From Deltaproteobacteria bacterium (GTDB taxonomy: Bacteria > Desulfobacterota > Syntrophia > Syntrophales > Smithellaceae): a stretch of DNA of 11,629 nucleotides. The notes under the pieces are model-generated. The model was not told the DNA's origin, searched no databases, and saw only the letters and a list, made by a program, of their open reading frames with translations. The position numbers and the translations under genes were made by a program. The stretch spans positions 1 through 11,629 of the forward strand of contig DSAV01000130.1 of assembly GCA_011046295.1 (NCBI GenBank). Direction: 5' to 3'. Shown here piece after piece: positions 6,912 to 11,629 of this stretch (the first letter of the stretch is position 1; each line of letters opens with the position of its first letter).

Positions 6912-7417
6912 TCATAGTGTCTGCCCGAAAAACTTTCGCAGTGGTTTGATGTTTAATTGAATCAATGTCGCCCATAAAGTATTGCCCAGCAATAAGACCA
7001 CAACCAGCTTCGTTATAAAATCAGCAGACAGGCCGACGAGATAATAATCGGTCAGAATCAGTCAGGGCAGTTCGCATAGATAGGCCAGCAAAACGGAAAG
7101 AACAATCTTGCCGGTTTTTCTATAAAAAACAGCGATAAGCAGGCCGAAAATAGCATTGCCCGCGAAAATATAGGGGATTACCAAAAACAGCGCGGTATAG
7201 ACAGAGCCGGTGACACCCGCGATAATGCCGCCTACGGGGCCGAAAATAACCGCGGCTAAGATTATGGCCGCCGGAAAGAAGTGTATTTTCCAGCTTTCGG
7301 CAAAAGTTACATTAATCAGGCTCAGCGCGAAGGGCAGCACGAATAAAAGAAAAAAACACTGATTGCCTTGCGGTAAGTTTTCGTGTTGCTTTGCGCCTTA
7401 ACAGGGAATCCGGCCAT
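6912..7417 (-). pseudogene. Broken ECF-transporter S-component-like membrane protein
   Basis: The ATG at 7417 follows AAGGGGTG and opens a frame (MAGFPVKAQSNTKTYRKAIS) that fails soon after a T7 run on the minus strand (7350-7356). With eight T the frame continues as VFFLLFVLPFALSLINVTF, then WKIHFFPAAIILAAVIFGPVGG, a well-formed membrane protein. That frame then meets TGA at 7062-7064 after CELP. Beyond the TGA the same frame stays open for 49 sensible codons (LILTDYYLVGL onwards) to a TGA at 6912. So one frameshift and one nonsense codon, probably from a TGG tryptophan, interrupt a gene of about 168 residues. Spaced hydrophobic helices and the FFPAA and FGPVGG patterns suggest a substrate-binding S component of an ECF-type vitamin or metabolite transporter. 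That family call is tentative. Confidence 0.65.
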
Positions 7418-7450
7418 TATTTTCACCCCTTAAAATAATTATTCTAAGAA

Positions 7451-7479
7451 AGTATAAGAAGAACGGCAAAACGTGTCAA
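7451..7479 (-). promoter_or_regulatory. Near-consensus sigma70 promoter of the ECF-S/DUF362/polyferredoxin operon
   Basis: On the minus strand TTGACA (7474-7479) and TATACT (7451-7456) are exactly 17 bp apart. The predicted start of transcription is about 25-30 nt before the ATG at 7417. The -35 box is perfect and the -10 box has one mismatch to TATAAT. This is one of the strongest promoter matches in the window, and it drives an operon whose first gene is damaged. Confidence 0.8.
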
Positions 7480-7522
7480 TGAAAAACGTAAATGTGGAGT
7501 TAACGTGTATTAGTCCATGTAT

Positions 7523-8833
7523 TTACTTTGTTTTTACATGAAGCAGCGGCAGCGCCAGATGGCGGCGGCGGGTTTCGCCTTTAAGCTGCGTTTGTTCGCG
7601 CAGCGTTGGGTTGCCCCGGCGGCCCCGGCCCAGTTTTTCTATCAGATGAGAAGAACCAAGATGCAGAGTATGCTTGCCGTATCTTTTTCCCAGCTCATCG
7701 GCCGCTCGATAGACTTCTTTTATTTTTTGCGCCTGCACGGGATCATCAAAAAGCGAATACTGGATATTCTGGTCGGAAACTAAATCGCACAGAATCACGC
7801 CGGTGGCGCGGTAGAGGTCAGCCGCATGGTAGCATTCGTTGAAAAGCTCGCGGACAACGCCGGCAAATTCCAGCGGGCGGCAGCAGGGGCGGGAAAGCAC
7901 GGCTTCGCTGCCCGTTGTTTCAAAATCCTGCATTTTTAAAAACACCGCGATTTTTTTCGGTGCGAGATTATAGCGCCGGGCCTTGATGCAGGCGGATTCC
8001 ATGTTGCGCATGAGCTGCGCGAAAAGATATTCGGCATTGGAGCTAGGTGGCGCGAATGTTTTGGTTTTACTGATGGAGGCGTAGGAGCTTTTTTCTTCCG
8101 GCACCACCGGATAAACGGATTTGCCGCGCAGCTCCTGCCAGATTTCCACGCCTGGCTTGGTGAATTTTTTTAAAACAGTTTCTTCGGGCATCTGTGCGAA
8201 AGCCAGCGCTGTGCGCACGCCCATTTTGGCCAGATAATTGGTGGTGGCAGGCCCGATGCCCCAGATTTTTTCCACAGGCAAATCATTTAAATAGGAAGCG
8301 ATGTCCCGTCCTTTGATGATGGTCATTCCCGCTGGTTTCTGATGCTTGGAGGCGGCTTTTGCCAGCACCTTGGTGATGCTCAAACCTACGGAAACAGTAA
8401 TGCCCAATTCCTTTTCAATCTCCTTTTTCATCTTAAGCGCGATTTCCTCGTAAGAGGAATGCAGAGCTCGGCGCATGCCGGTGATGTCGGCAAATGCTTC
8501 ATCGATGGAATATTCCTCCACGTCGGGCGTGAATCGGCGCATGATGGAAAACATCCGCCGCGAAAACAGACTGTAAGTTTCGTAATCCGATGGCAGAACG
8601 ATGAGCCCCGGACAGATTTTGCGCGCCTCATGCAGCGGCACGCCGCGTTTGACGCCCAGCTTTTTTGCCGCGTAGCTCGCGCAGGCGACAATGCCGCGTT
8701 CGCCGCCGGTGATGAGCGGCTTGCCTTTAAGCTCGGGATGAATCGCTTCTTCGCAGGAAGTAAAAAAAGCGTCGCCGTCGATATGGACAATCGCGCGCGG
8801 CCAGGATTGAAGAGAGAATAATTGCTGAGACAT
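7523..8833 (-). CDS. dinB: Y-family DNA polymerase (DNA polymerase IV, DinB-like)
   Basis: 436 residues. This is a translesion DNA polymerase that extends primers past damaged bases at the replication fork. The catalytic metal-binding motifs are intact: HIDGDAFF (Asp19, with Phe24 as steric gate) and YSIDEAF (Asp111-Glu112). The helix-hairpin-helix region IWGIGPATTNYLAKMG (about 190-205) is present, followed by the little-finger domain. QYSLF (358-362) fits the beta-clamp binding consensus QxxLF. It is longer than E. coli DinB (351 residues), with a basic C-terminal tail rich in arginine. The ATG at 8833 has no clear ribosome-binding site. No LexA-type box was recognised in the 100-bp spacer upstream, though boxes vary between phyla. 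A UmuC/ImuB-like relative is the main alternative. Confidence 0.93.
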   Translation of the reverse strand: MSQQLFSLQSWPRAIVHIDGDAFFTSCEEAIHPELKGKPLITGGERGIVACASYAAKKLGVKRGVPLHEARKICPGLIVLPSDYETYSLFSRRMFSIMRRFTPDVEEYSIDEAFADITGMRRALHSSYEEIALKMKKEIEKELGITVSVGLSITKVLAKAASKHQKPAGMTIIKGRDIASYLNDLPVEKIWGIGPATTNYLAKMGVRTALAFAQMPEETVLKKFTKPGVEIWQELRGKSVYPVVPEEKSSYASISKTKTFAPPSSNAEYLFAQLMRNMESACIKARRYNLAPKKIAVFLKMQDFETTGSEAVLSRPCCRPLEFAGVVRELFNECYHAADLYRATGVILCDLVSDQNIQYSLFDDPVQAQKIKEVYRAADELGKRYGKHTLHLGSSHLIEKLGRGRRGNPTLREQTQLKGETRRRHLALPLLHVKTK

Positions 8834-8933
8834 AAAACGTTTTAAAAGTGTAAGTAAAAATTTCGGAAAACTTCAGTTGTTGACGGTTTTTGACAAAAAT
8901 AAGTTCCAGGCGGTTTGAATAGCTAAGCAGCCT

Positions 8934-9410
8934 TCAATAATTTATTTTATCACGCTTTTTTATCCATTCGTCAAAGACGCGAAGCGAATCGTCCCTCAAC
9001 ATTGATTCCATGGGAATGCTTCGCTCAGACGGCGGCATATTTAATTCTTTGTATATCAAATCATCGGCAAAGCCTATTTTAGCCGCGTCCTTTCTGGTGC
9101 AGCCGAAAACAACTTTTGATATTTTCGCCCAATAAACAGCGGCCATGCACATGGGGCACGGCTCGCACAATGTATAGAGGGTGCAGCCCTCCAGATGAAA
9201 GCTTTTGATATTCTGACAAGCCTGACGTATGGCCTCTATTTCCGCGTGAGCGGTCGGATCATTTTTATAGAGGACGCGGTTGTTTCCTCTTCCGATTACC
9301 GTTTTATCTTTAACCACAATAGCGCCAAAGGGTCCGCCCTCATTTTTGCGCATACCATCCAGTGCCAGTTCGATGGCTATTTGCATAAATTGTTTGTCTG
9401 AATTATTCAT
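8934..9410 (-). CDS. guaD: Guanine deaminase-like nucleoside/nucleobase deaminase
   Basis: 158 residues of the CMP/dCMP deaminase fold, cytoplasmic and zinc-dependent. Zinc ligands and proton shuttle are visible: HAE (His55, Glu57) and PCPMC (Cys85, Cys88). The segments NEGGPFGAIVVKD, DPTAHAEIEAIR, CEPCPMCMAAVYWAK and CTRKDAAKIGFADDLIY resemble the small Bacillus-type guanine deaminase GuaD, converting guanine to xanthine. A TadA-type or other nucleobase deaminase is less likely because of the GFADD and SERSIP segments. The ATG has only a weak AAGG upstream. On the minus strand TATAAT lies about 23 bp before the ATG without a good -35. It is the last gene before the toxin-antitoxin and cassette region, and whether it belongs to that array is open. 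Confidence 0.85.
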   Translation of the reverse strand: MNNSDKQFMQIAIELALDGMRKNEGGPFGAIVVKDKTVIGRGNNRVLYKNDPTAHAEIEAIRQACQNIKSFHLEGCTLYTLCEPCPMCMAAVYWAKISKVVFGCTRKDAAKIGFADDLIYKELNMPPSERSIPMESMLRDDSLRVFDEWIKKRDKINY

Positions 9411-9467
9411 AATTAAAATTTACTTAACCTTATAATTATAGCCAGAAAAGAAAACTGTTAGTTCATC

Positions 9468-9600
9468 GTTTAACTTAGCAACTAGCGGTACTTGCGGCTG
9501 CGCGATAATGGCGCGCAAAATCAAAAAATACGTCGAGTCGTACCCTGATTTCTTAAACAAAAATAACCGGGCAAATATCCGGCCTGATGCATTGTTGGAC
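9468..9600 (-). repeat. Weak candidate attC-like site after vapC
   Basis: Reading the minus strand, a perfect RYYYAAC core (GTCCAAC, 9600-9594) starts 6 nt after the vapC stop. A perfect GTTRRRY core (GTTAAAC, 9474-9468) ends a 133-bp block, within the known attC size range. Short arms GCATCAG and CTAGTTGC next to the cores can pair with one unpaired base and a T-T mismatch. The interior is not clearly symmetric, apart from TGCGCG/CGCGCA. No convincing gene was found in this spacer. Confidence 0.3.
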
Positions 9601-9606
9601 ACATTT

Positions 9607-10002
9607 TTACACCCAGTTTTCTAATTTAATATTCGTTATCCGTGAAAATTCCGAAATATTATTTGTTACTAAAATTAAATCTCGAGATATTGCCTGGGCT
9701 GCTATTTGCATATCATAAGGGCCAATAAGCTGTCCTTTCTTTTCTAATTCCGCGCGTATTAAGCCATAAACTTCCGCATCGTTATCATCAAAATCAATTA
9801 TGTCAAATGCAGATGCAAAACTAATAATTGCCTGGCGATTTATTTCTCTATTTTTGCTTTTTGAAACTCCGTATTCCAGTTCAGCGACAGAGATAGATGA
9901 AAGTTTTATCTGATGAGGTTTTAAGCTCGTGATATGGGAAACGACCTGAACGGGATTTTTATTTATTATGTAGATGCAGATATTTGTGTCGAGTAAATAC
10001 AT
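9607..10002 (-). CDS. vapC: VapC-type PIN-domain toxin
   Basis: 131-residue PIN-domain ribonuclease, the toxin of a type II system; family members cut tRNA or rRNA and stop translation. Acidic active-site residues are visible: Asp5 in LLDTN, Glu41 in SVAELEYG and Asp97 in IGPYDMQIAAQA, with VTNN (112-115) at the fourth position where many homologues have a similar Asn/Asp. The length is normal and the gene looks intact. Its ATG overlaps the vapB stop by one base (TAATG), the usual translational coupling. Base composition is more AT-rich than the genes to the left, consistent with acquisition. Confidence 0.93.
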   Translation of the reverse strand: MYLLDTNICIYIINKNPVQVVSHITSLKPHQIKLSSISVAELEYGVSKSKNREINRQAIISFASAFDIIDFDDNDAEVYGLIRAELEKKGQLIGPYDMQIAAQAISRDLILVTNNISEFSRITNIKLENWV

Positions 10003-10232
10003 TATAAACTATCTCTTTTTTGCATGCCAGGTTGTTTACGGCCATCTGCTAAAAAATCATCAGAAAATTCACTCAGGCTTTTTTCAAATGGTTCCCATGG
10101 ATTTTTTTTAGGGAATAGAATAATTGTTCTGCCGATTTTTTGTATGAACAATTCTTTATCTTTTACCTGATATTCTTTAGGCAACCTTATTGCTTGGCTA
10201 TTCCCGCTAATAAATACCTTAGATGTTAGCAT
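10002..10232 (-). CDS. vapB: VapB-type antitoxin (AbrB/SpoVT fold)
   Basis: 76 residues. The N-terminal half (VFISGNSQAIRLPKEYQV) is the swapped-hairpin AbrB/MazE DNA-binding fold of VapB antitoxins. The C-terminal half (WEPFEKSLSEFSDDFL) is the acidic and aromatic toxin-wrapping segment. A perfect AGGAGG (10241-10246) lies 8 nt before the ATG. The gene is first in a two-gene operon with vapC. By family it neutralises VapC and represses its own operon through the palindrome in its promoter. Confidence 0.92.
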   Translation of the reverse strand: MLTSKVFISGNSQAIRLPKEYQVKDKELFIQKIGRTIILFPKKNPWEPFEKSLSEFSDDFLADGRKQPGMQKRDSL

Positions 10233-10252
10233 AATATTTTCCTCCTAACAAA

Positions 10253-10281
10253 AGTATATACGTTAATATATACTCAGTCAA
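10253..10281 (-). promoter_or_regulatory. vapBC promoter with overlapping perfect palindromic operator
   Basis: On the minus strand TTGACT (10276-10281) and TATACT (10253-10258) are 17 bp apart. The perfect inverted repeat AGTATATA (10253-10260) / TATATACT (10267-10274), with a 6-bp spacer, covers the -10 box and most of the spacer. This is where a VapB or VapBC repressor is expected to bind. It lies just upstream of the AGGAGG ribosome-binding site. Confidence 0.8.
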
Positions 10282-10290
10282 CCCTTTTTT

Positions 10291-10355
10291 ATCTAACGGA
10301 GCCGCGTATGCGGGAGGCCGCTTTATGGCCGATCCGCTGCACGCCATGGTTGTGT
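10291..10355 (-). repeat. attC-like recombination site 1 (integron cassette end)
   Basis: Minus-strand order: ACACAAC (10355-10349), a short spacer, arm GCGTGCAGCGGATCGGCC, a 7-nt loop, arm GGCCTCCCGCATACGC, spacer GGCTCC, then GTTAGAT (10297-10291). The last is a perfect GTTRRRY core. The arms pair as GCGT/ACGC, GCGG/CCGC and GGCC/GGCC with extra bases on one side, the attC style of imperfect hairpin. It starts 3 nt after the stop of the membrane-protein gene, as in compact integron cassettes. The 13-nt end TAACGGAGCCGCG (10294-10306) recurs at 10760-10772. Confidence 0.6.
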
Positions 10356-10358
10356 GGT

Positions 10359-10739
10359 CTATATCCGAATCAACGAATAGGCATAGAGACAGAATCCTAG
10401 CAAGAACAATATGGTCATCGCTATCGATGCGGAGTGCTTGAAGCTGAAGAACACGAGTTGCTCGATTGCTCGTGCCAACCAAAATAATGCGATGAATAAT
10501 AGCAGAGCCCGTCCCATGTTTGATGTACCAAGTTCTGATGTGTGAAATAGCGAAATGTATCCGAATAACAGAAAGCAAAACATCAGACACAGATTCAGTA
10601 CCTGCATGATAGCGCCATTGATGTATGTCAACTTAGGTAATTCATTATGCCACTTGAAGATTTTCCAAAACATAGCGTGAAAAACCAAAAACGCCAGGTT
10701 GTAGAGCCCACCGATTTTAATTACTGTCTGAGTATCCAT
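10359..10739 (-). CDS. Small four-helix membrane protein of unknown function, probable gene cassette
   Basis: 126 residues from the ATG at 10739, chosen because GGAGGA (10751-10756) precedes it; an ATG at 10760 would overlap that site. Four hydrophobic segments are visible at about residues 8-26, 41-64, 77-95 and 105-124. Aromatic and histidine residues near the ends include FHAMFWKIFKWH and FHTSELG. I do not recognise the family. The gene sits between two attC-like sites sharing a 13-nt end, and its start codon lies about 20 nt inside the presumed cassette boundary. Its stop is 3 nt before the downstream site. The presumed cassette of about 466 bp holds only this gene. Real gene status is supported by ribosome-binding site, length and helix pattern. 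Confidence 0.72.
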   Translation of the reverse strand: MDTQTVIKIGGLYNLAFLVFHAMFWKIFKWHNELPKLTYINGAIMQVLNLCLMFCFLLFGYISLFHTSELGTSNMGRALLLFIALFWLARAIEQLVFFSFKHSASIAMTILFLLGFCLYAYSLIRI

Positions 10740-10756
10740 ATTTATATTTCTCCTCC

Positions 10757-10819
10757 ACATAACGGAGCCGCGGCTGAGCTGCTGGCCGAAGGCCAGTCCG
10801 TTCCAGTCGCTTGTTCGGC
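10757..10819 (-). repeat. attC-like recombination site 2
   Basis: Minus-strand order: GCCGAAC (10819-10813), AA, a 20-nt arm ending in CTGGCC, loop TTC, an 18-nt arm beginning GGCCAG, spacer GGCTCC, then GTTATGT (10763-10757). CTGGCC/GGCCAG pair perfectly, and CTG/CAG and GCG/CGC pair further out. Both 7-nt cores deviate from consensus at one position. The 3' part CGCGGCTCCGTTA is identical to site 1, as expected of sites from one array. An alternative fold pairs AACGGA with TCCGTT. On the + strand GTTGAGC (10831-10837) is a perfect alternative core. Confidence 0.5.
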
Positions 10820-10891
10820 CGCCGTAGGCGGTTGAGCAAGCGACTATCAGACGCGGCTACGTTCGGCCGTCCGCGTATGCGGCGGCCGAAC
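10803..10891. repeat. Two further nested hairpins in a gene-free block
   Basis: AGTCGCTTG (10805-10813) pairs perfectly with CAAGCGACT (10837-10845), with CCGCC/GGCGG nested inside. ACGTTCGGCCG (10859-10869) pairs perfectly with CGGCCGAACGT (10882-10892, one base beyond this range), with CCGC/GCGG nested inside. The 12-mer CCGCGTATGCGG at 10871-10882 also occurs at 10302-10313 in attC-like site 1. No gene is present. The block could be an empty cassette or degenerate attC sites. Confidence 0.6.
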
Positions 10892-10952
10892 GTAAAGTTC
10901 ACAGGCCGGGCGACGTTTTTATTGCCCGGTCATGTGAAACGCCCGGTTAACC
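10885..10952 (-). repeat. attC-like recombination site 3, overlapping the mazF stop
   Basis: Minus-strand order: GGTTAAC (10952-10946), spacer CGGGC, arm GTTTCACA, TGA, CCGGGC, a 12-nt loop, GCCCGG, CC, arm TGTGAAC, spacer TTTAC, then GTTCGGC (10891-10885). GTTTCACA pairs with TGTGAAC leaving one T unpaired. Together with the 5-nt unpaired spacers on both sides, that extrahelical base is the hallmark of attC folding. Cores deviate by one position each. The mazF stop codon lies inside the first core. Confidence 0.55.
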
Positions 10953-11285
10953 GCCAATTATTTCGTTTAACCCTTTGATTACTATATCAAGCTCTTCATT
11001 GTTTACTTTTGAAATTTTTTTGCGAATTCGTTTTATGGAAAGGGTTCGGATTTGACTGATCTTCACCCAGGATTTTTTAGGAAGTTTTACACTGCTAAGT
11101 TCAAATGTGAGGGGATAACCAGCTTTTTGTGGTTGGCTGGTTAATGCGACAGCAATAACAGTTCCTGATCTTTCATTGAAAACATCGTGGCTGAGAATAA
11201 GAACAGGGCGTAATCCACCCTGCTCACTCCCAATCATCGGATTTAAATCAGCCCAGCAGATATCACCTCTTAGTATTCCAGCCAT
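10947..11285 (-). CDS. mazF: MazF/PemK-type endoribonuclease toxin
   Basis: 112 residues, a typical MazF length. This toxin cleaves single-stranded RNA at short sequence motifs when its antitoxin is lost. The fold is recognised by RGDICWADLNP (6-16), GLRPVLILSHD (24-34) with the conserved Arg26, and VIAVALTSQ (43-51) with the catalytic-site Thr49. No damage is visible. The ATG at 11285 lies within the antitoxin gene, overlapping it by 16 nt, which implies translational coupling. The stop codon is inside attC-like site 3, so the pair may be a complete mobile cassette. Confidence 0.93.
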   Translation of the reverse strand: MAGILRGDICWADLNPMIGSEQGGLRPVLILSHDVFNERSGTVIAVALTSQPQKAGYPLTFELSSVKLPKKSWVKISQIRTLSIKRIRKKISKVNNEELDIVIKGLNEIIGG

Positions 11286-11512
11286 TCTTCTAACTCCGAT
11301 GTGAAACCTTCTTCAGCTAAAGACTGTTCAAATTCAGGGTTAAGTTTTGCACATTCTTGAGCCAGGCGATTTTTTTCAATTCGTTTCAGTTTCTCCGCTA
11401 CTGCCTCTTGAATAGCTTTACTTCGGTTTGGGAAAAAGTTTGCTTTAACAAGTATATCCAGTCTTTTAACCATATCATTCTCTAATGTAATTGCTATTTT
11501 TGATGCTGTCAT
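11270..11512 (-). CDS. mazE: Ribbon-helix-helix antitoxin of the MazF toxin (MazE/CopG-like)
   Basis: 80 residues from the ATG at 11512, chosen because GGAGGTGA (11517-11524) precedes it; the longer in-frame start at 11575 would place the promoter inside the gene. The N-terminal part (KIAITLENDMVKRLDILV, then NRSKAIQEAV) is a ribbon-helix-helix DNA-binding domain. The acidic C-terminus (EFEQSLAEEG, then ELEEWLEY) is the toxin-neutralising tail. It is the first gene of the pair. The family symbol is given by position and fold; it is not the AbrB-type MazE of E. coli. Confidence 0.88.
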   Translation of the reverse strand: MTASKIAITLENDMVKRLDILVKANFFPNRSKAIQEAVAEKLKRIEKNRLAQECAKLNPEFEQSLAEEGFTSELEEWLEY

Positions 11513-11521
11513 TTTGTCACC

Positions 11522-11559
11522 TCCGGTATGATAATAAGTCATACCGGAATCAATTTCAA
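11522..11559 (-). promoter_or_regulatory. mazEF promoter with 10-bp perfect palindrome
   Basis: On the minus strand TTGAAA (11554-11559) and TATTAT (11531-11536) are 17 bp apart. The perfect inverted repeat TCCGGTATGA (11522-11531) / TCATACCGGA (11539-11548), with a 7-bp spacer, covers the spacer and the edge of the -10. It also touches the GGAGG ribosome-binding site. A ribbon-helix-helix antitoxin bound here would block both transcription and possibly ribosome access. Confidence 0.78.
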
Positions 11560-11629
11560 GTATAAATATTTTCACTACTGTCCGGAATAGAATTATTTAA
11601 CACCAAGTAACATAAAGAATTTATTTATT

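Noticed and set aside
7062..7064. TGA as selenocysteine codon in the ECF-S-like gene
   Set aside because: No SECIS-like hairpin was evident just downstream, the family is not a known selenoprotein, and the same gene also has a frameshift; a TGG-to-TGA mutation is simpler.
8834..8933. SOS (LexA) box upstream of dinB
   Set aside because: No CTGT-N8-ACAG or GAAC-N4-GTTC type palindrome was found in the spacer; AACGTT near the start is too short to count.
9420..9602. 60-codon minus-strand frame (and an open + frame of similar length) after vapC
   Set aside because: No recognisable family, no good ribosome-binding site, both strands equally open, and the block may be a recombination site.
10219..10590. 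123-codon minus-strand frame overlapping the small membrane protein
   Set aside because: It is an out-of-frame shadow. The other frame has a strong ribosome-binding site, four hydrophobic helices and a stop next to the attC-like site.
10717..10902. Minus-strand open frame encoding a peptide with NKRLERTGLRPAAQP
   Set aside because: It runs through the palindromic attC-like block. RLERTG-type peptides are a familiar product of translating such repeats, and it overlaps the ribosome-binding site and start of the membrane-protein gene. I treat it as a repeat artefact.
11595..11601. GTTAAAT on the minus strand as the right boundary core of the mazEF cassette
   Set aside because: It matches GTTRRRY, but the flanking sequence is AT-rich and only 28 bases remain in the window, so the rest of a site cannot be seen.

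Overview
The window looks like a chromosomal piece of an anaerobic bacterium, most likely a Desulfobacterota/Syntrophales-type organism. This is inference from a malate dehydrogenase next to a 2[4Fe-4S] ferredoxin-type protein, a DUF362 protein paired with a polyferredoxin membrane protein, and a TGTCATTGCGA-type dispersed palindromic repeat. GC content is moderate and drops in the right third. No rRNA, tRNA or CRISPR array was seen.

Left part (1-4380): mdh and a ferredoxin-like gene on the + strand are separated by about 270 bp. That gap holds a GC-rich hairpin, a second diverged copy of the mdh 3' end, and a 95-bp REP/MITE-like repeat. A DUF2784 membrane protein (+), a bactofilin-like repeat protein with membrane helices (-) and a membrane-anchored alpha/beta hydrolase (+) follow.

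Middle (4395-7480): a minus-strand operon starts at a near-consensus sigma70 promoter (TTGACA-N17-TATACT). It encodes an ECF-S-like membrane protein, a Tat-exported DUF362 protein and a membrane polyferredoxin. The first gene carries a homopolymer frameshift and an in-frame TGA. The last carries a single -1 frameshift in an A7 run that separates its two final 4Fe-4S motifs. The DUF362 and polyferredoxin genes look like a redox pair at the cell envelope. Next comes a Y-family DNA polymerase (DinB-like).

Right part (8934-11629): a guanine-deaminase-like gene is followed by a run of small minus-strand genes resembling a mobile gene-cassette array: vapBC, a four-helix membrane protein and a mazEF-type pair. 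Structured palindromic sites with integron attC architecture separate them (RYYYAAC / GTTRRRY cores, imperfect hairpin arms, unpaired spacers, extrahelical bases). One site starts 3 nt after a stop codon, one contains the mazF stop codon, and two share a 13-nt end. No integron integrase lies in the window, so the best reading is a CALIN (cluster of attC sites lacking an integrase) or the far end of a chromosomal integron. Both toxin-antitoxin operons have recognisable promoters, each overlapped by a perfect inverted repeat that is a probable autoregulatory operator.
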